64,000 nt of DNA from JACDAN01 sp963842235 (lineage in GTDB: Bacteria > Actinomycetota > Thermoleophilia > Gaiellales > Gaiellaceae). The stretch covers positions 1,798,001-1,862,000 of the forward strand of contig CAWJFT010000001.1 of NCBI GenBank assembly GCA_963842235.1, in the 5' to 3' direction. Positions 35,392 to 41,994 of this stretch are shown here, in pieces (within the stretch, counting starts at the first letter, position 1; each line of letters starts with the position of its first letter). The position numbers were made by a program, and so were the translations under genes. The notes beneath the pieces were generated by a model. It saw only the letters and a list, made by a program, of their open reading frames with translations, had not been told where the DNA came from and did not search any database.

Positions 35392-36839
35392 AAGCCATCC
35401 TCCTCGTGCTCGTCGCGCTCTCCCTCGCGGGCAGCGCTCCCGCGGCGGAGCAGGCGCGACGGGCCACGTTAGGAGTAATCGAGCCCGCCTGGTCGCCGGA
35501 TGGACGGCGGCTCGCGTACGTCGCTCCCGTCCGGGGCGGGGCGACGGATCTCTTCGTTGTCGACGCCGACGGCAGCCACCGCGGCCGCCTGACGCGGACC
35601 GGCACCGTGGACGAGCTCGCGCCGGACTGGTCACCTGACGGAAAGCGCCTGGTCTTCGAGCGCGCCGGGGAGATCTTCGTCCTGCGCGCCGACGGGACGA
35701 GCGAGCGACGGCTCGTCGCCGGGTGGGAGCCCGCCTGGTCGCCAGGTGGACGCCGGATCGCGTTCGTGCGGGACGACCGACTGCACGTCGTCTCCGCGAG
35801 AGGAGGACGAGGGCGGGAACTGACCGCCGCCCCCGGCGCCCATAGCGCTCCGGCCTGGGCGCCCAACGGACGCCGGATCGCGTTCATCTCCGACGCGTCC
35901 GGATTCCCGGACGTCTACGTGCTGGAGCTCCGCTCCAGAACGGTCACCAGGCTCACGGCCGACCAGGCGATTGAGGAGTCGCCGTCCTTTGCCCAGAACG
36001 GGCGGAACGTGGTGTACGTCAGCGGCAAAGCACTGTGGCGGGTTCCCGCGACGGGTGGCACGCCGGTGCGAGTCGCTGCCCTCCGCTCCGCCGTGGACGC
36101 AGCCGTGCGCCCGGTGGCGCGGCGGCTCGAGCTCCTTCCCGACCTCGATCAGCGCCCGCCCGCCGATCTCTCCGTGCGAACGGACGTCCGGCGCGGCCGG
36201 CCACACTTCCTCCTGGGCTTCGACTCGGCCACGGACAACATCGGGCTGGGGCCCGTGGTGATCACGGCCCATAGATCGAGCCGGAGGAGCATCGCGATGC
36301 GCGGCGCGCAGGTCGTCCGGCTCGCCGGCGGCGGACGGAAGACGTATCCGGCGGTAGGCGTCCTCCGCTACGTCCACTCGTCGGACCACTCGCACTGGCA
36401 CGTCATGGGCTTCCAGCGCTACGAGCTCCGGCGCGCATCGGACTACGCCCTCCTCGTCCGCGACCGCAAGAGCGGCTTCTGCCTCGCCGACCACTGGGCG
36501 CACGCGCCGGGCCACTTCTTGAACGAGCCCCATGGGCCTGTCTTCAACGGCAACTGCGAGCAGGGCAGGCCGCAAGCCCTCGCCGTCTATCAGGGAACCT
36601 CCGTGGGCTATACGGACCGCTACCCGAGCCATTTCCACGGTCAGAACCTCGACGTGACTGGGGTTCCCGCGGGGAGCTACGACCTGATCCACCGTGCGAA
36701 CCGGAGCCTCTTGTTCCGCGAGCTGCGGTACGAGAACAACGCCGCCTCGCTCCGCATCCGCATCACGTGGCCGCGCGGGCGCTCCCTGCCACCGTCGGTA
36801 CGCATCCTCAGGACGTGCCCGGGCTCGGATCGCTGCTAA
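35388..36839 (+). CDS. Secreted PD40 beta-propeller fused to a lysyl oxidase domain
   Basis: 483 residues. Residues 1-20 form a signal peptide (MKAILLVLVALSLAGSAPAA). About 25-235 hold five or more WD40-like PD40 repeats (PAWSPDGRRLAYV, PDWSPDGKRLVFE, PAWSPGGRRIAFV, PAWAPNGRRIAFI). About 247-462 is a lysyl oxidase domain: LLPDLDQRPPADLSVRT, the copper-binding HSHWH (His334, 336, 338) in SSDHSHWHVMGFQRYEL, Lys361 in RKSGFCLADHW, and Tyr412 in DRYPSHFHGQNLDVTGV. Lys361 and Tyr412 line up with the residues that form the lysine tyrosylquinone cofactor of animal lysyl oxidases. Predicted extracellular copper amine oxidase; substrate unknown. Confidence 0.85.
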   Translation: MKAILLVLVALSLAGSAPAAEQARRATLGVIEPAWSPDGRRLAYVAPVRGGATDLFVVDADGSHRGRLTRTGTVDELAPDWSPDGKRLVFERAGEIFVLRADGTSERRLVAGWEPAWSPGGRRIAFVRDDRLHVVSARGGRGRELTAAPGAHSAPAWAPNGRRIAFISDASGFPDVYVLELRSRTVTRLTADQAIEESPSFAQNGRNVVYVSGKALWRVPATGGTPVRVAALRSAVDAAVRPVARRLELLPDLDQRPPADLSVRTDVRRGRPHFLLGFDSATDNIGLGPVVITAHRSSRRSIAMRGAQVVRLAGGGRKTYPAVGVLRYVHSSDHSHWHVMGFQRYELRRASDYALLVRDRKSGFCLADHWAHAPGHFLNEPHGPVFNGNCEQGRPQALAVYQGTSVGYTDRYPSHFHGQNLDVTGVPAGSYDLIHRANRSLLFRELRYENNAASLRIRITWPRGRSLPPSVRILRTCPGSDRC

Positions 36840-37687
36840 GGCTCGGCGCGCCGGCGGTGGCGGTCTTAACCGCGACCGCTGCGGCGGCGCCAACCCTGCC
36901 CGGGCGCCTCGCGGTCGTTCAGGGAGGAGACGACTCGCGCCTCGTGCTGATGCATCCCGACGGCTCGAACGCCCGCACCCTTGTCCCGCGGGAATTCGGG
37001 CTCCAAGGGGCGGCGTGGCGGCCCGACGGCCGAACGCTCGCCTTCACGTCCTCGCGCGGCGGGGGACCTGCGGTCTATGTCGTCAACGACGACGGCAGCG
37101 GACTTCGGCTGCTGACCGGAAGGCGACTCGAGGCGCGAGACCCGGCCTTCTCGCCGAACGGCCGCCTCGCGTTCGTCCGAGGCGGCGACCTCGTGATCGC
37201 TCGAGCCGATGGCTCACACCCTCAACGGCTGGTCAAGGAAGGCCTGGAGAATCACAGCCCTTCGTGGGCACCGGATGGCCGCCGGCTCGTTTTTGTCCGT
37301 GAGCGACACGACTTCGGCGCCGACCTCTACGTGCTGGACGCCGGCCGGGCGACGGCTCGCCGCATCACGTCCGGCAGCACGGACATTAGCCCGGCCTGGT
37401 CACCGGATGGCCGGTCGATTGCCTTTGTCCGGCGCGGGCTGACGGACGACCGCGGACAGCTGTACCTCGTCCGGCCGGACGGGCGCGACGTCCACACGGC
37501 GTCGACACGCTTCGCCGACGTGACCGACGTCGCCTGGTCGCCTGACAGCCGCGAGCTCGTGTTCACGCGGAAGATCGCCCCCGATTCCGAGCTGTTTCGA
37601 CTCGAGGTCCGCTCCGGCAGGGTCCGGAAGGTCACGCGCAACGCGATCGCCGATGCGGAGCCCGCCTGGGGCCCTCGGCGCCGCTAG
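36815..37687 (+). CDS. Secreted TolB-like PD40 beta-propeller protein
   Basis: 290 residues from GTG 36815. The start overlaps the end of the lysyl oxidase gene in another frame. A signal-like segment (SLLRLGAPAVAVLTATAAAA) precedes six or so PD40 repeats: AAWRPDGRTLAFTSS, PAFSPNGRLAFVRG, PSWAPDGRRLVFVRE, PAWSPDGRSIAFVRR, VAWSPDSRELVFTRK and a final PAWGPRRR. Such propellers bind proteins or glycans. It resembles the N-terminal half of the gene before it, so the pair probably arose by duplication. Its last four bases overlap the HAD gene. Confidence 0.8.
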   Translation: MPGLGSLLRLGAPAVAVLTATAAAAPTLPGRLAVVQGGDDSRLVLMHPDGSNARTLVPREFGLQGAAWRPDGRTLAFTSSRGGGPAVYVVNDDGSGLRLLTGRRLEARDPAFSPNGRLAFVRGGDLVIARADGSHPQRLVKEGLENHSPSWAPDGRRLVFVRERHDFGADLYVLDAGRATARRITSGSTDISPAWSPDGRSIAFVRRGLTDDRGQLYLVRPDGRDVHTASTRFADVTDVAWSPDSRELVFTRKIAPDSELFRLEVRSGRVRKVTRNAIADAEPAWGPRRR

Positions 37688-38364
37688 GGCGTAAGCCCGA
37701 GAGCAGCGGGCAGCGCGAAGAGGTCCGGCAAGCGGTCGGCGGCCTCCGGATAGAGACCCTCGCGATCGACGAGGAACGCCTTCATCCCGAGCCCACGGGC
37801 GCCCTCGAGGTCGTCCTCGGGCGAGTCGCCGACCATCGCAGCGTGGTCAGGCTCCACCCCGAGCCGGTCGAGCACGGCCTTGAAGATCGTCGGATGGGGC
37901 TTGACCTTCCCGTGAACCTTCGATGAGAGCGCCGCGTCGACGTCGAGCTTGTGGTGGGCCAGGAACTCGTCCACGTCCCGACCGGTGTTCGAGACGATCC
38001 CGAGCTTGAGGCCCCGCCGCCGCAGCTCCGCCAGAACCGGCGGGACGTCGTCGAAGAGGTCGAAGTTCTGCGCGTGCTCCCAGGCGTGCGTCATCTCGAC
38101 GGCGCAGTCGTGGGCCCGGTCCGAGTCTCCGCCCATGCCCCGGATGATCCGTTCCGTGAACGCGATCCAGATCTCCTCGTCGTGGCGGAAGTCGGGATGC
38201 TTGTGCAGCCCCTCGACAGCCTTGGCCCGGGACTCCTTGTACTTCGAGGGATCGAGCTCGAGGCCGAAGCGCCGGCCGAGCCGCTGGTAGCCCTCGGGGC
38301 CGAGGTCCGGGCCGGGCTTCGCCAGCGTGAAGTCGAGGTCGAAGAGCACTGCCTGGATGTCCAT
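37684..38364 (-). CDS. HAD-superfamily hydrolase (phosphatase-like)
   Basis: 226 residues with all four HAD motifs: FDLDFTLAKP (nucleophile Asp9), IVSNTGRDVDEFL (Ser/Thr), KVKPHPTIFKAVLDRLG (Lys) and MVGDSPEDDLEGARGLGMKA (acidic). A helical cap lies between motifs 1 and 2, placing it in subfamily I, with phosphoglycolate phosphatase-like and haloacid dehalogenase-like members. The substrate is unclear. Its ATG is one base from a 164-bp element that separates it from the nitrilase gene. Confidence 0.88.
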   Translation of the reverse strand: MDIQAVLFDLDFTLAKPGPDLGPEGYQRLGRRFGLELDPSKYKESRAKAVEGLHKHPDFRHDEEIWIAFTERIIRGMGGDSDRAHDCAVEMTHAWEHAQNFDLFDDVPPVLAELRRRGLKLGIVSNTGRDVDEFLAHHKLDVDAALSSKVHGKVKPHPTIFKAVLDRLGVEPDHAAMVGDSPEDDLEGARGLGMKAFLVDREGLYPEAADRLPDLFALPAALGLTP

Positions 38365-38365
38365 C

Positions 38366-38529
38366 AGTGCCTCTTCAGGTGATACTGCCGAGCTCCTGGG
38401 TCGCGAGCACCAAGCCAGAGGTCGCGATCGTCCGCGGCCAAGGCTGGCAGCCTTGGCAAGGGCGAGGGTGGGCTCTGGCGCCGCGTGATCGCGGGCCAGG
38501 GGCCGGCGTGTATTGCCTGGAGAGGCACT
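38366..38529. repeat. 164-bp stop-to-start structured element, copy 1 (nitrilase/HAD)
   Basis: Ends in AGTGCCTCT (38366-) and AGAGGCACT (-38529). Between them are nested stems: a long terminal stem, CTCCTGG/CCAGGGG, GCCAGAG/CTCTGGC and an apical hairpin CCAAGGCT/AGCCTTGG (38438-38456). The left end is one base from the HAD ATG; the right end is two bases from the nitrilase TAG. U-G pairs occur when the plus strand folds, A-C mismatches in the minus. Most diverged copy, with compensatory stem changes. Confidence 0.9.
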
Positions 38530-38531
38530 GC

Positions 38532-39371
38532 CTACGCGGTCGGGGCCGGCCAGCGGTAGGCGTCGGCCTGACGCGAGGCCAACGAAGGCAGCTTGGCCCG
38601 AACCTCCTCGAGCCGCCTCCGGTCGAGCTCGGCGGAGATCACCGTCTCTTCATCCGGAGCCGTCGCGAGAACGATCCCCCATGGATCCGCGATCAGCGAC
38701 CGACCGAAGCTGAGCCTGCCCGGCCGGGTCTCGCCGATCTGGGCAGCCGCAGCGACGAAGTACTGATTCTCGATCGCCCGCGCTCTCAGCAGAACCTCCC
38801 AGTGATCCTTGCCGGTGTAGAGCGTGAAGTGCGCCGGCACCGTGACGAGCTCAGCGCCCTCCAGGGCGAGGATGCGATAGAGCTCAGGAAAGCGGACGTC
38901 GTAACAGACCGTCAGCCCGAGTGACCAATCCTCTGCCTCGACGACAACCGGCTCGTCACCAGGCTCCTCGGCTTCGGACTCGCGGTAGACCTGGCCCCCG
39001 ACCTCAACGTCGAACATGTGGATCTTCCGGTAGACGCCCACGATCGAGCCGTCGGAGTCGAAGACAATGCTCGTGTTCGAGAGCTTCTCGCGGCCCTCCC
39101 GCCGCTCGGTGATCGAGCCGCCGACGAGCGTGATCCCGTGAGCCTGCGCCCACGAAGCCATGGCCGCCACGGACTCCCCATCCTCCAACGTCTCGGCTGC
39201 GGCATGGAGCTCCTCGGAGTCGCCGATCGCGTTCCACTTCTCCGGAAGGACCACGATGTCGGCGCCGGTCGCCGCCGCTTTTGCGACCAACGGCTCGGTC
39301 TTCTCGAGATTCGCCGCCTTGTCGGCCCGGCTCGTGAGCTGGACGCAGGCGACGCGCAGCGTGCCGGACAT
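38532..39371 (-). CDS. Carbon-nitrogen hydrolase (nitrilase/omega-amidase-like)
   Basis: 279 residues. Catalytic triad Glu44 (VVLPEKWN), Lys116 (VYRKIHMFD) and Cys156 (LTVCYDVRFPELYR). LRVACVQLTSRADKAANLEK and the late LIADPWGIVLATAPDEE are typical of the Nit2/omega-amidase and deaminated-glutathione amidase branch. Predicted to hydrolyse an amide in metabolite repair. ATG 39371 is chosen because the fold begins five residues on. It ends two bases before a 164-bp element. Confidence 0.9.
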   Translation of the reverse strand: MSGTLRVACVQLTSRADKAANLEKTEPLVAKAAATGADIVVLPEKWNAIGDSEELHAAAETLEDGESVAAMASWAQAHGITLVGGSITERREGREKLSNTSIVFDSDGSIVGVYRKIHMFDVEVGGQVYRESEAEEPGDEPVVVEAEDWSLGLTVCYDVRFPELYRILALEGAELVTVPAHFTLYTGKDHWEVLLRARAIENQYFVAAAAQIGETRPGRLSFGRSLIADPWGIVLATAPDEETVISAELDRRRLEEVRAKLPSLASRQADAYRWPAPTA

Positions 39372-39394
39372 GGGCTGGCAGGATAGCTCCGACC

Positions 39395-39811
39395 ATGCGG
39401 TCGCCTGAACAAATCCTGCGAGAGGCAAAGACGATCGCGCTCGTCGGCGCCTCGCCGAATCCAGATCGGCCGAGTCACGGCGTCATGCGTTACCTGCTGG
39501 CGCAGGGCTACCGCGTGATTCCGATGCGGCCGGACGGCGAGGAAGTGCTGGGAGTGTCTTCTGTGTCCTCGCTGAGAGACATCGAAGAGCCGATCGACCT
39601 CGTCGACGTGTTCCGGCGAGAGGAGGCGGCGCCCGAGCACGCTCGAGAGGCTGTCGAGGCGGGCGCCAAGGCGTTCTGGCTGCAGTTGGACCTTCGGTCG
39701 CCGGAAGCGCGCCGCATCGCAACCGAAGCGGGACTGGACTACGTCGAGGACCTCTGCACCGCCGTCGTCCATCGCGGCATGGAGCGGGCTAATCGGGGTG
39801 CCCAGATTTGA
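39395..39811 (+). CDS. CoA-binding domain protein (YccU-like)
   Basis: 138 residues, a single Rossmann domain: EQILREAKTIALVGASPNPD, RPSHGVMRYLLAQGYRVIPM, DLVDVFRREEAAPEHAREAV and AGAKAFWLQLDLRSPEARRI. This is the stand-alone CoA-binding family seen widely in bacteria; function unknown. The last 19 bases overlap the tRNA-Pro gene on the other strand, so the C terminus (RGMERANRGAQI) is partly the complement of the tRNA. Confidence 0.88.
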   Translation: MRSPEQILREAKTIALVGASPNPDRPSHGVMRYLLAQGYRVIPMRPDGEEVLGVSSVSSLRDIEEPIDLVDVFRREEAAPEHAREAVEAGAKAFWLQLDLRSPEARRIATEAGLDYVEDLCTAVVHRGMERANRGAQI

Positions 39812-39866
39812 ACTGGGGACCTCTCCGACCCGAACGGAGCGCGCTACCAGGCTGCGCCACACCCCG
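39793..39866 (-). tRNA. tRNA-Pro (anticodon CGG)
   Basis: Reads on the minus strand from the acceptor CGGGGTG (39866 side) to CACCCCG plus discriminator A. The D-arm is GCGCAGCCTGGTAGCGC. The anticodon stem CTCCG/CGGAG encloses the loop TTCGGGT, giving anticodon CGG, which reads CCG. The T-arm has GTTCAAATC. CCA is not encoded. All stems pair. Confidence 0.95.
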
Positions 39867-39887
39867 AGAGCCGACAGAGTAGCGGCG

Positions 39888-40631
39888 ATGGCGCCTCGCG
39901 ACGACATCCTCGCTCAGGCCCGCGAGCTGCTCGACCTGGACGCCTATCCCGACTACGGCCCGATGGGACTCCAGGTCGTCGGCGCCGACGACGTCGCGAA
40001 GATCGCAGCCGGCGTCTCCAGCTCGCGCGAGCTCTTCGAGCGGGCGAGAGACGCCGGTGCCCAGCTCCTGATCGTCCACCACGGGCTCTTCTGGGACAAC
40101 GACCCACGCATCGTCGACCGGCAGCTGAAGGGGCGGCTTGAGGCGCTGTTCGCCGGCGACATCACGCTCGCCGCCTACCACCTCGCGCTCGACGCCCATC
40201 CCGAGATCGGGAACAACGCGCTCCTCGCGGGCCGGCTCGGCGTCGACTCGCGAGAGCGGGTGCTCGACTGGGGGTTCGGTGGGCCGCTCCAGGCGCCCGT
40301 CAGCCTCGCCGAGCTTGCCGAGCGGCTCGAGCAGGCGACGGGGCAGGAACCGCGCGTCTTCGACGGCGGGCCCGACCAGATCGAACGCGTGGTCGTCATC
40401 ACGGGAGGCGCCGCGCGGCTGTTCCCGCAGATCGCAGCGCTCGGGTACGACGCCTTCGTCACCGGGGAGCCCGCCGAGCCGACGCTGCACCTCGCCAGAG
40501 AGCTCGGCGTGCACTTTTTGGCCGGCGGCCACTACGCGACCGAGACGTTCGGAATCAAGGCCCTGGCCGAGCGCCTGGCGGGGCAGTTCGGCGTGGAGTG
40601 GGAGTTTCTCGACCTCCCGAACCCGGTGTAA
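39888..40631 (+). CDS. Nif3-like dinuclear metal-center protein
   Basis: 247 residues. LLIVHHGLFWDNDPRIVD and the C-terminal FLAGGHYATETFG provide metal-binding His residues. AAYHLALDAHPEIGNNALLA is typical of the family, also known as GTP cyclohydrolase I type 2 homologues. The function is not established. This is the short form without the inserted PII-like domain. ATG 39888 gives the family start; the frame upstream only crosses the tRNA. A hairpin terminator follows about 70 bases after its stop. Confidence 0.9.
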   Translation: MAPRDDILAQARELLDLDAYPDYGPMGLQVVGADDVAKIAAGVSSSRELFERARDAGAQLLIVHHGLFWDNDPRIVDRQLKGRLEALFAGDITLAAYHLALDAHPEIGNNALLAGRLGVDSRERVLDWGFGGPLQAPVSLAELAERLEQATGQEPRVFDGGPDQIERVVVITGGAARLFPQIAALGYDAFVTGEPAEPTLHLARELGVHFLAGGHYATETFGIKALAERLAGQFGVEWEFLDLPNPV

Positions 40632-40763
40632 GATCAGACTGTGCTGTTGAAGGAGCTGAGCGAGTGATGGTTCGCCCAGTCCACAAGCGAGCCTTCGAGC
40701 CCGTGCCGCCTTCCGGTGCCGGGCTTTTTTGTTGCCTCAAACTAGAGCGAGAGGAGTAGCGGC
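40632..40763 (+). other. Leader-like gap with a terminator and short frames
   Basis: After nif3 there is an 8-codon frame with good ribosome-site context (GTG 40641, V-L-L-K-E-L-S-E, TGA overlapping ATG 40667). It could be the remnant of the zinc-ribbon gene that often follows nif3, or a leader peptide. A T-rich terminator follows. The next gene has its own GAGGAG ribosome site. Confidence 0.4.
40699..40730 (+). terminator. Intrinsic terminator after nif3
   Basis: GCCCG pairs with CGGGC, with a further CCG/CGG pair inside, followed by TTTTTT (40725-40730). It is the only clear hairpin plus long T-tract in the window. It may end the nif3 transcript or act as an attenuator before the 56-residue gene. 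Confidence 0.75.
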
Positions 40764-40934
40764 ATGCCGAACCACCTGACGCCCGAGGAGCTTTCGAAGG
40801 AGATGAACATGGATCGCGAGCAAGTGATCCGCCTCTGCCTCCAGGAGGGTGTTCCGATCTACCAGGGGAAGATCGACAAGACTCTCTTCGCGGCACAGCT
40901 CCAGGCGACAGGCGCACAGGCTCCGCCTCGCTGA
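40764..40934 (+). CDS. 56-residue helix-turn-helix-like small protein
   Basis: Starts at ATG 40764 with GAGGAG nine bases upstream. Residues 4-40 (HLTPEELSKEMNMDREQVIR then LCLQEGVPIYQGKIDKTLFA) look like a MerR- or excisionase-type winged helix: a short helix, a turn at N-M-D-R, a recognition helix and a wing (VPIYQGKID). No named family is certain. The codon pattern fits the rest of the genome. The stop TGA lies inside a perfect hairpin. Confidence 0.7.
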   Translation: MPNHLTPEELSKEMNMDREQVIRLCLQEGVPIYQGKIDKTLFAAQLQATGAQAPPR

Positions 40935-40954
40935 AGGTCTCACGACCTTCAGCG
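40929..40954 (+). other. Hairpin enclosing the stop codon of the small HTH gene
   Basis: CGCTGAAGGTC (40929-40939) and GACCTTCAGCG (40944-40954) form an 11-bp perfect stem. The TGA at 40932-40934 is in its 5' arm. A second GC stem (GCGCCGC/GCGGCGC) follows at about 40970-40990. Confidence 0.7.
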
Positions 40955-41034
40955 ACTCTATGAAGCCGAGCGCCGCTTTTCGCGGCGCGCGGCCCAGAGG
41001 CGACGGGACACTTCCTTCTCTAGGCGCGGAACAG

Positions 41035-41059
41035 GCGGAACGGGCAAAGCCCGTTCCGC
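41035..41059 (-). other. GGCAAAGCC-type hairpin downstream of ku
   Basis: GCGGAACGGGC (41035-41045), AAA, GCCCGTTCCGC (41049-41059): an 11-bp perfect stem nine bases after the ku stop. The apex matches those at 15730, 26829, 51982 and 61098. Confidence 0.7.
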
Positions 41060-41068
41060 GGCGACTAA

Positions 41069-41923
41069 CTATTTCTTCGCGCCGGCAGCGGCGCGCTTGC
41101 GGCCGCTCTTCTTCTCCTTCTCGGCGGGCTTCTTCTGTGCCTCCGAGACGCTCTGCCGCAGCGCCTCCATGAGGTCGATCACCGGCGCCTCCTCAGGCTC
41201 CGGCTCGGGCCGCTTGATTTCCTCACCGGCGAGCTTGGACTCGAGCATCGCGCGAAGGTCGCGCCGGTACTCGCTTACGAGCTCCTCTGCCTCGAAATCG
41301 CCCGAGAGGCTGTCGATCACCTGACGCGCAAGCTCCATCTCCGCGTCCTTGATCTCGGTGTCGCTCACGGCCTCGTCGATCTCGGCCTGCGAACGGACGT
41401 CTTCCGCAACGAAGAGCGTCTCGAGCGCGAGCGCGTCCCCGCGAGGCCGGATCAGGCAGAAATTCTCCTGGCCGCGGAGGATGAACCGGCCCGTCGCGCC
41501 CATCCCGGTCTCCTGCATCGCCCGTAGGAGCAGGACGTAGGGCCGCCGCTGCGCGGGCGCCGACGCGGGCGCGAGGTAGTAGGTGCGGTCGTAGTAGACG
41601 GGGTCGATCTCGTCCAGCGGCACGAAGCGCGTGATCTCGATCGCTCGCGAGTCGTCCTGGACCATGATCGCCTCGAGATCCGCATCCTCGACGAAGACGA
41701 ACTCGCCCTTCGCGACCTCCCAGCCCTTGACGAGCTCTTCGCTCGGCACCTCGCGATCGTGCACCGGACACCAGCGCTTCTGCTTGATCGGCGTCCCGCA
41801 CTCGCGGTGCAACGTGCGAAAACTGACGTCGGACTGTCTCGCGACGGGCTTCGTGGCCAGGGCGAGCCCGACCGGGATGTTGACCAGGCCGAAGTTGATC
41901 GAACCGTTCCAGATCGTCCGCAT
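41069..41923 (-). CDS. ku: Non-homologous end joining protein Ku
   Basis: 284 residues. Binds double-strand DNA ends and recruits a ligase. MRTIWNGSINFGLVNIPVGL and DVSFRTLHRECGTPIKQKRW with CPVHDREVPSEELVKGWEVA are diagnostic. The Ku core is followed by VIDLMEALRQSVSEAQKK and a Lys-rich tail (EKEKKSGRKRAAAGAKK) thought to help DNA binding. The partner ligD is not in the window. ATG 41923 is used; the upstream frame has no Ku homology. Confidence 0.95.
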   Translation of the reverse strand: MRTIWNGSINFGLVNIPVGLALATKPVARQSDVSFRTLHRECGTPIKQKRWCPVHDREVPSEELVKGWEVAKGEFVFVEDADLEAIMVQDDSRAIEITRFVPLDEIDPVYYDRTYYLAPASAPAQRRPYVLLLRAMQETGMGATGRFILRGQENFCLIRPRGDALALETLFVAEDVRSQAEIDEAVSDTEIKDAEMELARQVIDSLSGDFEAEELVSEYRRDLRAMLESKLAGEEIKRPEPEPEEAPVIDLMEALRQSVSEAQKKPAEKEKKSGRKRAAAGAKK

Positions 41924-41994
41924 AGGGTCTCCAGTGTAAAGGGACCGAGTTCTTCGGCCTCGTCCGCAGCATCCCTTCCGAATACGATTCGTTC

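Noticed and set aside
40632..40735. RNase P RNA or SRP RNA after nif3
   Set aside because: The conserved cores of these RNAs are not present; only a terminator hairpin and short frames are seen.
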